Shown one piece after another: positions 25,350 to 35,049 of a stretch of 64,000 nucleotides of DNA; position 1 is the first letter of the stretch; every line of letters starts with the position of its first letter. The stretch lies in NCBI GenBank assembly GCA_031993545.1, contig DAMAHZ010000003.1:1-64000 (forward strand), given 5' to 3'. Under the pieces are notes generated by a model. It was given only the letters and a program-made list of their open reading frames with translations. It did no database searches and was not told the origin of the DNA. This stretch comes from UBA1535 sp002323775 (lineage in GTDB: Bacteria; Bacillota; Clostridia; Tissierellales; Sedimentibacteraceae). The position numbers and the translations under genes are program-made.

Positions 25350-27005
25350 TTAGTTCATATTGCTTTCTTCAGTTCTATCAAGTCCTGTGTTATTATTGAG
25401 CAAATTAAGAATTTCTTCTTGTGGCAAGGGTTTACAAAAATAATATCCTTGAATCTTATGACAATTATGTTTTTTTAGATATATCAGCTGAGCCTCAGTT
25501 TCCACTCCTTCAGCTACGATAGACAATCCTAATCTGCGTCCTATCATAATAATCATGCTTGTAAGTGATGTGTCATCATTTTCACTTGAAATTGCATCAA
25601 TAAAATTCTTATCAATTTTCAATGTGTTAATAGGTATATGTGTAAGATAGCTAAGAGAAGAATATCCTTTACCAAAATCATCAAGAGCTATTTTAATTCC
25701 GATTGACTTTAACTGTATGAGCTTGTCCTTAATTTCGTCATATGATTCAATTAGCACTGATTCTGTAATTTCTAATTCAATAAATTTAGGGTCTATATCT
25801 ATTTGTGAAATAATTTTCATAACTTTTTCGATAAAATTATGCTGCAATAATTGAATAATAGAGATATTTACTGAAACAGAAATTTTATTAAATCCTTGTT
25901 CGTGGAGCTTTTTAAGAAACTTGCACGCATTTATCAAAACCCATTCTCCAATATGATTGATTAAATTCGTTTCTTCTGCTATACTAATAAATTTTAAAGG
26001 AGAAATAAATCCTAACTTTCTGTTATTCCATCTTAGCAATGCTTCTACTGAATCAATCTCACCGGTTTCTATGTCCATTTGCGGCTGATAGTAAAGGATG
26101 AACTCTTTATACTCCAATGCACCTCTTAGTTCATTTTCAAGCATAACTCTTTCTTGAATTTGCATGCTTACATCCTGACTATAGAAAGTATAGCTGCCAC
26201 GAGCAACTGATTTTGCTTTGTATATTGCTAAATCTGTACATTTAAGAAGTGTATCAGTATCATGTCCATGAAGCGGATATAAAGCAATTCCAATAGATAC
26301 TGTAATGTTTAAGATACTATCATCAATCTTAAATGGAATATTCAGTGAATGCAGTATCGTCTCTGCATAGGATTCAATTTCTTCGATGCCTTCGTATTGA
26401 CGTGCAAATACAGTAAATTCATCTCCTCCGATTCTATAAACTGATTTATTATTATCTGATAAATCTAACAGTCTTTCTCCGATATTTACAATAAGCTTAT
26501 CTCCAAAAGCATGACCTAATGTATCATTTATGTACTTGAAATTATCTATGTCAATGATTATTAAAGCATTATTACTATCAGGACATTTATCCAAATAAGC
26601 TTTTGTTGCATCGTAAAAAGCAAGTCTATTGGGAAGACCTGTCAAAGAGTCTATATATGCGATCTCTTTTAAATGTTCTGCGTGTTTTATTAACTCCTCA
26701 TCAGTATATTGGATTTTTGAGAAGGACGTTTTTATTAAAAAGTAAAGTATAATGGCTGTCACCAAAACATAAAACCAGCCTTTCACCATACTAATAGCTG
26801 CTAATAATTGCTTATTCATGATAGAATTAAGAAGTAGCTTATCTGAAAGTAGTATCCATAATGCCCCAGAGAATAAATATAAAGCAGAAATTCTAAAAGC
26901 TATTTTCTTAGGGTTAAAATCTTTAGTGCTTCCAGTAGAACGTGATAATATATCTTTAATATTAAGTCTAGTTAAAAGTTTTTCAATATTTTTCTTACTG
27001 TTCAT
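25350..27005 (-). CDS. GGDEF-EAL c-di-GMP signalling protein
   Basis: 551 residues from the ATG at 27005, which has GAGG seven bases upstream; a longer frame to 27086 lacks an SD. Two TM segments near the N-terminus (about 25-45 and 55-80) without a large outside domain, then GGDEF (RIGGDEFTVF intact) and EAL (VEALLRW, DDFGKGYSSLSY, KIDKNF). Both catalytic sites look intact. A second membrane-bound dual-domain protein in the window, indicating active c-di-GMP signalling. Signal unknown. Confidence 0.92.
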   Translation of the reverse strand: MNSKKNIEKLLTRLNIKDILSRSTGSTKDFNPKKIAFRISALYLFSGALWILLSDKLLLNSIMNKQLLAAISMVKGWFYVLVTAIILYFLIKTSFSKIQYTDEELIKHAEHLKEIAYIDSLTGLPNRLAFYDATKAYLDKCPDSNNALIIIDIDNFKYINDTLGHAFGDKLIVNIGERLLDLSDNNKSVYRIGGDEFTVFARQYEGIEEIESYAETILHSLNIPFKIDDSILNITVSIGIALYPLHGHDTDTLLKCTDLAIYKAKSVARGSYTFYSQDVSMQIQERVMLENELRGALEYKEFILYYQPQMDIETGEIDSVEALLRWNNRKLGFISPLKFISIAEETNLINHIGEWVLINACKFLKKLHEQGFNKISVSVNISIIQLLQHNFIEKVMKIISQIDIDPKFIELEITESVLIESYDEIKDKLIQLKSIGIKIALDDFGKGYSSLSYLTHIPINTLKIDKNFIDAISSENDDTSLTSMIIMIGRRLGLSIVAEGVETEAQLIYLKKHNCHKIQGYYFCKPLPQEEILNLLNNNTGLDRTEESNMN

Positions 27006-27386
27006 AGCTATCCTCATTTCTATATTATTTGCAAAAGTTGATATGATAACGTTTTCTATGGCTGCCCATCCATTATCCGTATACATTTCACTTACTACAA
27101 AACTTTTACTTTATATATTACCATAAAATTCTATTTGTTTCAATAAGCAAAGCTTATTAATTGACAAAATATATATTTTTTTGTCTATTCCTGCTAATAC
27201 TTTCATTAATATGCAAAAAAACATATATACAATAAAAAATAAGGGAAAATTCCATTTTAGGGTCCTCCCTTATAAAAATTCACTTTAAAAATTATATAAA
27301 TTTCTTGTGTTTAAACAAAGCTTAAAACTGTCTATAATTTATTGCTTAATAAATAAGACCTAGTTTAAATACCTTTAACGTATATT
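27006..27386. other. Intergenic region between uvrA and GGDEF-EAL gene
   Basis: AT-rich, about 380 bases. Holds the uvrA terminator (listed) and presumably the GGDEF-EAL promoter, which I cannot place with confidence. Confidence 0.4.
27232..27272 (-). terminator. Intrinsic terminator of the uvrB-uvrA operon
   Basis: On the minus strand TAAGGGA/TCCCTTA pair around a loop, followed by TTTTTTATT. Confidence 0.8.
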
Positions 27387-30212
27387 TTATAAATATTTCT
27401 TTAAATACTGTCCTGTAAATGAGCCTTTTACCTTTGCTACCTGTTCAGGGGTACCCTTTGCTATAACTTGACCTCCACCGTCTCCGCCTTCCGGTCCTAA
27501 ATCTATAATGTAGTCTGCTGTTTTTACAACATCTAGGTTATGTTCTATTACCAAGACTGAATTGCCAGCTTCTACAAGTTTGTTCAACACCTCAATCAGC
27601 TTGTGTATATCTGCTATATGAAGTCCTGTTGTTGGCTCATCTAATATATACAATGTTTTTCCTGTTCCTCTTTTGCTTAGCTCATAGGCTAATTTTATCC
27701 TTTGTGCCTCTCCACCTGATAGCTGTGTCGATGGTTGACCTAGCTTAATATAAGATAATCCAACATCCTGCATTGTTTCGAGCTTTGATTTTATCTTTGG
27801 TATATTTTCAAAGAAAGGCAATGCTTCCTCTACTGTCATCTCCAAGACATCAGATATGCTTTTTCCTTTGTATTTAACCTCTAAGGTTTCTCTGCTATAT
27901 CTTTTTCCTTTGCAGACATCACAAGGAACATATATATCCGGCAAGAAGTGCATTTCAATCTTTACTATTCCGTCACCTTTACAGGCTTCACATCTTCCGC
28001 CTTTTACGTTAAAGCTAAATCTTCCTTTTTGATATCCTCTTGATTTAGCTTCATTAGTCATGGCAAAGACATCTCTTATCATGTCGAAAACTCCTGCATA
28101 GGTTGCAGGGTTAGAACGTGGAGTACGTCCTATCGGAGATTGGTCTATGCTTATAACCTTATCTATTTGCTCTATCCCAAGTATATCCTTAAATTTAGCT
28201 ACTTTGGTTTTTGATCTGCTTAATTTTTGCTGCAATCCCTTTAACAGTATCTGATTAATAAGTGTACTTTTTCCGGATCCAGATACCCCCGTCACACATA
28301 CCAATCCACCAAGAGGAATTTTTACATTTATATCCTTTAGATTGTTTTGCTTTGCACCCTTTATTTCTAAAAATCTATCGCCTATTTTTCTTCTTTCTTT
28401 AGGCACTTCTATTTTCTTTTTACCGCTTAGATATTGTCCTGTGATTGATTTTTCACAGTTTTTGATTTCATCAAGAGTACCAAAGGCTATAACCTCTCCT
28501 CCATTGACTCCTGCACCTGGTCCCATATCTAGTATATAGTCAGCATTTTCCATCGTTTCTTCGTCATGCTCTACTACAATAAGGGTGTTACCAATATCGG
28601 TCAAGTTTCTCAAGGCACTGATAAGCATGCTGTTATCTCTTTGATGAAGCCCTATACTTGGCTCATCAAGAACATATAGAACTCCAACAAGGCTAGAGCC
28701 TATCTGTGTAGCAAGTCTTATACGCTGTGATTCTCCGCCCGAAAGCGTGCTTGCGTTTCTGCTTAGCGTCAAATATTCCAGCCCTACATCTCTTAAAAAG
28801 CTTGCTCTTTCTCTTATTTCTTTTAAAATTTGGTGTCCTATAAATTCCTGCTTCGCTGTAAGCTTTAAGTCATTCATAAAATCTATAAGCTTTCCTACGG
28901 ATAATTGTGTTAGCTCATGAATATTTTTTCCTCCGATTTTTACGGAAAGTGCTATCCTATTAAGTCTTGCCCCATTACAATCCGGGCATGGTATGTCGTT
29001 CATAAAGCCTTCCATCCAGATTTGCATCTCCGGAGACTTTGTTTCTGAATATCTTCTTTGAAGATTGTTGACAACACCCTCAAACTCTTTTACATAAGTT
29101 CTTTCGCCTTGAAAGTGGCTCACAAAATTAACTGTTAGCTCTCTACCATTTGTACCGTATAGAATTTCATCTATAAATGCCTGTGGTGCTTCATTAAGAG
29201 GCTTTTCTATATCAAAATTGTTGTGCTGTGCTATAGCTTTAAATATCTGATAGTAATATCCTTCTTCATCTGCTCCAAATGGTGCTATTGCCCTTTGACC
29301 TATGCTTTTTGTCCAATCGGGTATTATTAAATCTATGTCTATTTCTTTTTTAACTCCCAGTCCCATACAGGTTTTACACATTCCAAAAGGATTGTTGAAA
29401 GAAAACATCCTCGGAGAAATCTCACCAAAGCCTATACCACAGTCTACACAGGCGAAATTAGTACTCATCAGAATTTCCTCGCTAGGCGAGTTTTCACTTT
29501 CCATGACATCAATCAAAATAATTCCGTTTGCAAGCTTTAGAGCTGTTTCTACTGAATCAGCTAGTCTTTTTTCTATTCCCTCTTTAACTACAATTCTATC
29601 TATGACAATTTCAATATTGTGCTTTTTAGTCTTTTCAAGCTCTATATTGTCTTCTAATTCATATAATTCGCCATTAACTCTTGCTCTTACAAATCCATCT
29701 TTTTTAATATTTTCTAAAAGCTTTTTATGAGTACCCTTCTCACCTCTGACAACAGGTGCAAGAAGTTGAATTCTAGTTTTTTCAGGGAATTCCAATACCT
29801 TATCTATAATTTGGTCTACTGTTTGCGTGCTTATCTCCTTACCACACTCCGGGCAATAAGGTGTTCCAATCCTTGCATACAGAAGTCTCATGTAATCATA
29901 TATCTCTGTTACTGTACCCACAGTAGAACGAGGATTACGATTTGTTGTCTTTTGGTCTATTGAAATAGCTGGCGATAGCCCCTCTATGTATTCTACATCC
30001 GGCTTTTCCATCTGTCCTAAGAATTGTCGTGCATAGGAAGACAGACTTTCAACATATCTTCTTTGTCCCTCAGCATAAATAGTATCAAATGCCAAAGATG
30101 TTTTTCCTGAACCGCTAAGTCCAGTAAATACAATAAATTTATCTCTTGGCAATTCAATATTGACATTCTTTAAATTATGCTCTTTTGCCCCTCTAACTAT
30201 TATTTTATCCAT
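27387..30212 (-). CDS. uvrA: Excinuclease ABC subunit A
   Basis: 941 residues, full family length. Two ABC modules: FTGLSGSGKTSLAFDTIYAEG (Walker A 1), CPECG zinc finger, LSGGESQRIRLA, then VTGVSGSGKSTLINQIL (Walker A 2), CEACKGDG...CDVCKGKR zinc finger, LSGGEAQRIKLA and LYILDEPTTGLH. It scans DNA for lesions and loads UvrB. Downstream of uvrB and the DUF6440 gene in the same direction; uvrC is not in the window. Confidence 0.98.
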   Translation of the reverse strand: MDKIIVRGAKEHNLKNVNIELPRDKFIVFTGLSGSGKTSLAFDTIYAEGQRRYVESLSSYARQFLGQMEKPDVEYIEGLSPAISIDQKTTNRNPRSTVGTVTEIYDYMRLLYARIGTPYCPECGKEISTQTVDQIIDKVLEFPEKTRIQLLAPVVRGEKGTHKKLLENIKKDGFVRARVNGELYELEDNIELEKTKKHNIEIVIDRIVVKEGIEKRLADSVETALKLANGIILIDVMESENSPSEEILMSTNFACVDCGIGFGEISPRMFSFNNPFGMCKTCMGLGVKKEIDIDLIIPDWTKSIGQRAIAPFGADEEGYYYQIFKAIAQHNNFDIEKPLNEAPQAFIDEILYGTNGRELTVNFVSHFQGERTYVKEFEGVVNNLQRRYSETKSPEMQIWMEGFMNDIPCPDCNGARLNRIALSVKIGGKNIHELTQLSVGKLIDFMNDLKLTAKQEFIGHQILKEIRERASFLRDVGLEYLTLSRNASTLSGGESQRIRLATQIGSSLVGVLYVLDEPSIGLHQRDNSMLISALRNLTDIGNTLIVVEHDEETMENADYILDMGPGAGVNGGEVIAFGTLDEIKNCEKSITGQYLSGKKKIEVPKERRKIGDRFLEIKGAKQNNLKDINVKIPLGGLVCVTGVSGSGKSTLINQILLKGLQQKLSRSKTKVAKFKDILGIEQIDKVISIDQSPIGRTPRSNPATYAGVFDMIRDVFAMTNEAKSRGYQKGRFSFNVKGGRCEACKGDGIVKIEMHFLPDIYVPCDVCKGKRYSRETLEVKYKGKSISDVLEMTVEEALPFFENIPKIKSKLETMQDVGLSYIKLGQPSTQLSGGEAQRIKLAYELSKRGTGKTLYILDEPTTGLHIADIHKLIEVLNKLVEAGNSVLVIEHNLDVVKTADYIIDLGPEGGDGGGQVIAKGTPEQVAKVKGSFTGQYLKKYL

Positions 30213-30251
30213 TGCTTACGTGTTTCTCCTTTATGTGAATTTATCCTTAAT

Positions 30252-30434
30252 TTATCGCTGTAATATAGCAGATACTACCGGTTTTCCTTCTTTATCAAGT
30301 AATACTGTTAATCCACCAGCATAACCGTCCTTATGCCAAAGATAATTAATACCTGTTTCTTTATCCACCCATATTTCTGTTGAACTTATAATTCCCTGTG
30401 AATATATCTTTTCAAATCTTTCAGTTTTACCCAT
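30252..30434 (-). CDS. DUF6440 family small protein
   Basis: 60 residues from the ATG at 30434 with GGAGG eight bases upstream. RFEKIYSQG, EIWVDKETGINYLWH, GGLTVLLDKEGKP match the DUF6440 small-protein family of Firmicutes. Function unknown. It lies between uvrB and uvrA within the same unit. Confidence 0.85.
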   Translation of the reverse strand: MGKTERFEKIYSQGIISSTEIWVDKETGINYLWHKDGYAGGLTVLLDKEGKPVVSAILQR

Positions 30435-30460
30435 AATACTTACCTCCATTTATTATTTAA

Positions 30461-32431
30461 TTACAAATCTTTACTCAATTTCTTTATTTCATCTCTAATC
30501 TCAGCAGCTCGCTCAAATTCTAAATTTTCAGCCGCTGTCATCATTTCTTTTTCTAATTCTATCAAATACAACCTTAAATCTTCATATGGTTTAGCATCTA
30601 CTTTATATTCAGCAGTTTCCTCTGCTGCAGTTGTCGCCTGGATAATATCTCTTACATCCTTTTTAACTGATTGAGGTATGATACCATGCTTTTCATTGTA
30701 TTCGCTTTGTATAGATCTTCTTCTTTCTGTTTCACTGATTGCTCTTTCCATAGAGCCTGTAATCTTGTCAGCATACATTATAACCTTGCCATCTACATTA
30801 CGAGCTGCTCTGCCTACTGTTTGAATTAGAGATGTTTCAGAACGCAGGAAGCCCTCCTTATCTGCATCTAGTATAGCAACCAAGGATACCTCAGGCAAGT
30901 CAAGACCCTCTCTAAGTAAGTTTATACCTACCAATACATCAAATTTTCCAACTCTTAAATCTCTTATTATCTCCATTCTTTCCAATGTATCTATATCAGA
31001 GTGAAGATATTTAACTTTAATACCTGAATTTCTAAAGTAGAAGGTTAAGTCCTCTGCCATTTTTTTAGTCAGAGTTGTTACTAAAACTCTTTGTCCTCTA
31101 AGTGTTACCTCTCTGATTTCTTTCATTAAATCATCTATCTGGTTTTCTACTGGCCTTATCGATATCGGAGGGTCTATAAGTCCCGTAGGTCTTATTATCT
31201 GTTCTGCAATATTTTCATAATGTTCTTTCTCATAAGGTCCCGGAGTTGCACTTACATATACAACTTGATTTATAACATTTTCAAATTCTTCAAACCTTAA
31301 AGGTCTGTTATCAAGTGCTGAAGGCAATCTAAATCCATAATCAACAAGTGTTTGCTTTCTTGACCTGTCTCCGTTAAACATTCCCCTTACTTGAGAAACA
31401 CTGACGTGAGATTCGTCTATAAACATCAAAAAATCCTTCGGAAGATAATCAAGAAGTGTATATGGTCTGCCTCCCGCCGGCACATTGTTTATATGTCTTG
31501 TATAGTTTTCAATACCATTGCAATATCCCATTTCTTCAAGCATTTCGATATCATAATTAGTACGCTGCTCTACTCTCTGTGCTTCTAAAAGTTTATTTTC
31601 GCTTTCAAAGTATTTTAGTCTTTCTTTTAGTTCTTCTTTTATTGTTCCTACTGCTCTTTTTATATTTTCTTCTGTAGTAGCATAGTGTGAGGCAGGAAAT
31701 ATTGATATATGATTTCTTCTTCCCAAAATTTCACCGGTAACAGTATTTATCTCTGTAATTCTTTCTACTTCATCACCAAAAAACTCTACTCTTATTGCAT
31801 TTTCAGAAGATGATGCGGGAAATATCTCCAAAACATCGCCTCTAACTCTGAAATTTCCACGAGTAAAGCTTATATCGTTTCTTTTATATTGTATTTCTAT
31901 GAGTTTTTTTATGACCTCATCTCTTTCCTTTTGCATCCCCGGTCTCAGTGATATAACCAAGTTTTCATAGTCAACCGGACTTCCCAGTCCATAGATACAG
32001 GATACACTGGCTACTATTATAACATCTTTTCGCTCAGACAGTGAAGCAGTAGCAGAGTGTCTTAGCTTGTCAATCTCGTCATTGACAGAAGAATCCTTTT
32101 CAATAAAGGTATCACTGCTTGGAACATATGCTTCCGGCTGATAATAATCATAGTAGGAAACAAAGTATTCAACCGCATTCTCAGGAAAAAGCTCCTTAAA
32201 CTCCGAATATAGCTGACCTGCCAAGGTTTTATTGTGTGCTAAAACAACAGTTGGTTTTTGCACTCTTTCTATTATATTCGCCATAGTGAAAGTTTTTCCG
32301 GTTCCTGTTGCACCTAACAAAACTTGATGCTTTAAGCCTTTTTCTATTCCTTCAACTAGCTTTTCAATTGCTTGTGGCTGGTCACCGCTAGGTTTATATT
32401 GTGAATGTATTTTAAACATTTTTATGCCCAT
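30461..32431 (-). CDS. uvrB: Excinuclease ABC subunit B
   Basis: 656 residues. GATGTGKTFTMANIIE (Walker A), YYDYYQPEAYVP beta-hairpin, FIDESHVSVSQ, VSATPGPYE, GINLLREGLDLPEVSLV, QTVGRAARN helicase motifs, and a C-terminal UVR domain (ENLEFERAAEIRDEI). The start is unusual: the in-frame ATG at 32431 abuts an RNA stem (structured element at 32421-32491) with the only SD-like GAAAGGAT on its far side; the ATG at 32419 matches where homologs usually begin but also lacks an SD. First gene of uvrB-DUF6440-uvrA. Confidence 0.97.
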   Translation of the reverse strand: MGIKMFKIHSQYKPSGDQPQAIEKLVEGIEKGLKHQVLLGATGTGKTFTMANIIERVQKPTVVLAHNKTLAGQLYSEFKELFPENAVEYFVSYYDYYQPEAYVPSSDTFIEKDSSVNDEIDKLRHSATASLSERKDVIIVASVSCIYGLGSPVDYENLVISLRPGMQKERDEVIKKLIEIQYKRNDISFTRGNFRVRGDVLEIFPASSSENAIRVEFFGDEVERITEINTVTGEILGRRNHISIFPASHYATTEENIKRAVGTIKEELKERLKYFESENKLLEAQRVEQRTNYDIEMLEEMGYCNGIENYTRHINNVPAGGRPYTLLDYLPKDFLMFIDESHVSVSQVRGMFNGDRSRKQTLVDYGFRLPSALDNRPLRFEEFENVINQVVYVSATPGPYEKEHYENIAEQIIRPTGLIDPPISIRPVENQIDDLMKEIREVTLRGQRVLVTTLTKKMAEDLTFYFRNSGIKVKYLHSDIDTLERMEIIRDLRVGKFDVLVGINLLREGLDLPEVSLVAILDADKEGFLRSETSLIQTVGRAARNVDGKVIMYADKITGSMERAISETERRRSIQSEYNEKHGIIPQSVKKDVRDIIQATTAAEETAEYKVDAKPYEDLRLYLIELEKEMMTAAENLEFERAAEIRDEIKKLSKDL

Positions 32432-32491
32432 GCACCGATTACACTAAGCCTCTGTGTGAACTGGCTCGGCGCTTATCCTTTCATTATTTTT
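32421..32491 (-). promoter_or_regulatory. Structured repeat at uvrB start (copy A)
   Basis: On the minus strand: GTGAAAGGAT-type purine run (here ATGAAAGGAT), stem GCGCCGA/TCGGTGC (32466-32472 with 32432-32438), an inner AGCC/GGCT hairpin, the single-stranded TTAGT, then the ATG at 32431 directly after the stem. The same layout and most bases recur at murB (50375-50452), with a compensating C-G to T-A change in the stem. Probably a translation-control structure that brings the SD and AUG together. Not a riboswitch class I know. Confidence 0.65.
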
Positions 32492-32963
32492 AATTTCTTT
32501 CTTTTATACTTAGCTTTAGGGATTGTTCATACGAATTAACATACTCTTTTACAGTGATTTTCTGACAAAGCTCAGCTATTAAATCATAAGGTATGTTCTT
32601 TATATTTTTAAATCGTATACAGCTTTTCCCCATATCAAGCTTTGTGGATACTCTTTTTCCATATTCATCAACAAACCAATTTTCTAGCTCTTTATTCATG
32701 TACAATCCCATATGGTATAAGGCTACGTGATTTTTCTGAGACGCTATCGCTAGGAACGGAAGCGGTTCATCCTTTTTAACATGATAACCACTTGGATATA
32801 ATGACAATGGTACAACATATCCAATCATTCCGTAAGAAATTGTTTCTTCAAATTCTTTTGGTAAATTTTCTCTGACTATATCTCTTAATTTTTTTATTAC
32901 ATTTTTTCTGTTTTCGTCTAAGGAATCAATATATTCTTCTACTGTGGCTACATCATATGTCAT
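32490..32963 (-). CDS. DUF1801 domain protein
   Basis: 157 residues from the ATG at 32963 (AAGGAG eight bases upstream). TVEEYIDSLDENRKNVIKKL, EETISYGMIGY and CIRFKNIKNIPYDLIAEL are typical of the YdhG/DUF1801 family, which shares a fold with frataxin-like proteins and has a general role only loosely assigned. Its stop overlaps the start of the structured element ahead of uvrB. Confidence 0.85.
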   Translation of the reverse strand: MTYDVATVEEYIDSLDENRKNVIKKLRDIVRENLPKEFEETISYGMIGYVVPLSLYPSGYHVKKDEPLPFLAIASQKNHVALYHMGLYMNKELENWFVDEYGKRVSTKLDMGKSCIRFKNIKNIPYDLIAELCQKITVKEYVNSYEQSLKLSIKERN

Positions 32964-33230
32964 TTTGTTCACTCCTTTCGATTTGCTGAGTATTTATTTT
33001 TAATATCTATATTATACATTTATTGGTAATGTCTTTGTCATACAAAGGTTTCTGTACCTCTTTAACAATCATCAACATTTAATTTTCTATCTATAATTTC
33101 AAAACAAATGTTCGCTTTTATTATATAACTTTAGTATATGTAAGTCAAGAAAATAATAAAATAATTATAAATAATTTTTTAGGTAAAAATATATTGTATC
33201 AAATAATTTTTATATTAACAAGCAAAAAAA

Positions 33231-33256
33231 TTTGGCTATTATAGCAGCCAAATCCT
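33231..33256 (-). terminator. Terminator left of the arcC fragment (probable original arc terminator)
   Basis: On the minus strand ATTTGGCT/AGCCAAAT form a stem followed by TTTTTT. It lies just beyond the truncated arcC copy and was probably the terminator of arcC before the insertion. Confidence 0.75.
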
Positions 33257-33271
33257 TTTATTATTCAAATC

Positions 33272-33498
33272 TTATTTAATTACTGTTCCACTTTTTCCCT
33301 CTAAAGCATCTACTGCTTTATAAAGAGAAGTTATTATCGCTTTTCTGTTTGGTTTTGACTGAGCAAATTTAACTGCTGCTTGAACTTTTGGAAGCATACT
33401 TCCTGGAGCGAAGTGTCCTTCTTCGATGTATTTGTTTGCTTGTTCAACTGTTAATGAAGCTAAGTTTTCTTGGTTTGGCTTGTTGAAGTTGATTGCTA
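33272..33498 (-). pseudogene. Truncated duplicate of the 3' end of arcC
   Basis: These 227 bases are identical to 35338-35564, the last 75 codons plus stop of carbamate kinase. The copy begins exactly at the stop codon and breaks off mid-gene, with no start codon or ribosome binding site. Perfect identity means a recent duplication. It forms the left border of a 1.8-kb insert whose right border is the intact arcC gene. Confidence 0.95.
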
Positions 33499-34066
33499 TA
33501 TTAATATAGATTTAAACAGATTATATACTTTAACAATTGAGTAATCTAATAGAGTATTAAATTATTTAAATGTTTTGAACTCATTTTGCGACATATTTTG
33601 TCGAAATATGTCGTAAATAATCAATTAATGTCGATAAAAAGATTGAAATTTAAACAAATATTTGTATATTTTTATCTAATTATGTGTTACAATTAATTTA
33701 CTAATATAAAATAATTTTAAAATATAGCCCATTATAAATTACCTTTAGGTTTTATAAATCTTAAAATTTAATTTTTAGGATTTGTAATATAAAAACAATA
33801 GTGTATTCTTTGCACTAACAAAAATAAAGGATGTGATTACAATGGAGAATTAAATCTTACTTTTTATTATGTTCTAATATTAAAAGTTATAATTTTAGAT
33901 ATAACAGTATTACCTTTTTAGGTTTTATCTTGTGTGATAACTAAATTATAACATATGAGAGGATTATAATTTTTTTATAAAAAATTTATAGTTCTTAAAA
34001 TACAAAGTGATCTAGTGAAATTTGGGGTGTCTTGTTGTCACTACCACGTTAAAAAAGGAGATTTTT
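33499..34066. other. Left part of the insert, no gene recognised
   Basis: 568 very AT-rich bases. A 10-11 bp hairpin GCGACATATTT/AAATATGTCGT lies at 33588-33614. A GGATG-type SD before a 3-codon frame near 33841 may be a decayed gene start. No convincing promoter for the secreted protein gene was placed. Confidence 0.4.
33588..33614. repeat. Hairpin in the insert
   Basis: GCGACATATTT, five-base loop, AAATATGTCGT. No T-run follows, so not a standard terminator; could be an operator or structural site of the element. Confidence 0.5.
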
Positions 34067-34780
34067 ATGAAAAAAATATTTTTATTATTAATTGTTTTTG
34101 TGACATTAATTATTACTACAATTCCAACATATGCTGATTCTTATGTTACTCTAGAAGATTTAAATGAATTAGCGTTAAAGTATAATTTTACTCCAAAAAT
34201 TATAGAAAATCAAGATTTAACTAATATTCATGTATTTAAAAATTTAACAAAAGAACAATTAGAAGCTTTAATTTTAGAAGTGCGAAATCAAACTATAGAA
34301 CCCTTATATTTTAGAAATGATGTGAATTTAGAGGTTCAAAGCACACCTAACATTATAAATGAACAAAATAATATATTTCCAATGGGAGCGGAAGATTGGA
34401 CGTGGGTAAATCGTGTAAAAGCATTGTCAAGTACTATAGATTTATATAATGATGGTAAAGTTAAATTAAAATCATCGGTTGCAGCTAGCTATAAATTTGA
34501 AACTAGGAGATTTCCTGGAGAGGCTTCGCAAACGAGAAATTGGTCTTTTACCGCTGTTGATGATGGACAAGTTATTCACACAAATCCAGGTACATATGAA
34601 CTTAAAGGTAGTATAACTTCTAGCACATCTCTCTTATCTTCAACACTAATAGAACAAACTTATAGTGGAACTATGAATATGGGAATTTATATTAAGATAG
34701 GAGAAATAGATGTGAGAATACCCGTTTCTGATGCAGATTTTGAAGGTATGATACGTTACTCAATAACTTTAGTTCAATAG
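34067..34780 (+). CDS. Secreted protein of unknown function, cargo of the insert
   Basis: 237 residues from the ATG at 34067 (AAGGAG six to seven bases upstream). A clear signal peptide: MKKIFLLLIVFVTLIITTIP then TYADS, with cleavage likely after Ala-Asp or TYA. The mature part starts with a short helical region (LEDLNELALKYNF, LTKEQLEALILEVRNQ) and continues as a Thr/Ser-rich beta domain (about 110-237: DWTWVNRVKAL, SSVAASYKFETRRF, TYSGTMNMGIYI). No known family recognised. It is followed by a terminator and then the cationic peptide gene. A secreted effector, bacteriocin-like or adhesin role is possible, but not shown. Confidence 0.85.
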   Translation: MKKIFLLLIVFVTLIITTIPTYADSYVTLEDLNELALKYNFTPKIIENQDLTNIHVFKNLTKEQLEALILEVRNQTIEPLYFRNDVNLEVQSTPNIINEQNNIFPMGAEDWTWVNRVKALSSTIDLYNDGKVKLKSSVAASYKFETRRFPGEASQTRNWSFTAVDDGQVIHTNPGTYELKGSITSSTSLLSSTLIEQTYSGTMNMGIYIKIGEIDVRIPVSDADFEGMIRYSITLVQ

Positions 34781-34833
34781 TTTATGATAATAAAATACTA
34801 TTAATCTTTAACTTTTAAACAAACTCAGAAAAT

Positions 34834-34880
34834 AAAGATGTCCATGTTACATTTAAAATGTTCAGGGCATCTTTTATTTA
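34834..34880 (+). terminator. Terminator after the secreted protein gene
   Basis: AAAGATGTCC/GGGCATCTTT stem (one G-T pair) around a 21-base loop, followed by TTATTT. Confidence 0.65.
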
Positions 34881-34989
34881 AAGAATGATAAAAATTGAGA
34901 TATAAAATTTAGATAATGGAAAAAAGAGTATTTCAAAATGCAAAAATATAAATAAAAATCAACTTAATAACCATTATTAAAAATTTTAA

Positions 34990-35018
34990 TTGTATTATAG
35001 CAAAATGAACTTTATAAT
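34990..35018 (+). promoter_or_regulatory. Sigma-A promoter of the small membrane peptide gene
   Basis: TTGTAT, 17 bases, TATAAT, with the predicted start about 25 bases before the start codon and an excellent AAGGAGG SD between. It supports the small ORF being expressed on its own. Confidence 0.72.
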
Positions 35019-35049
35019 GTAAGCAGATATAAACAAGGAGGCGTAAAAT

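Noticed and set aside
33841..33852. Three-codon frame with an SD in the insert
   Set aside because: Too short to support as a gene; may be remnant sequence.
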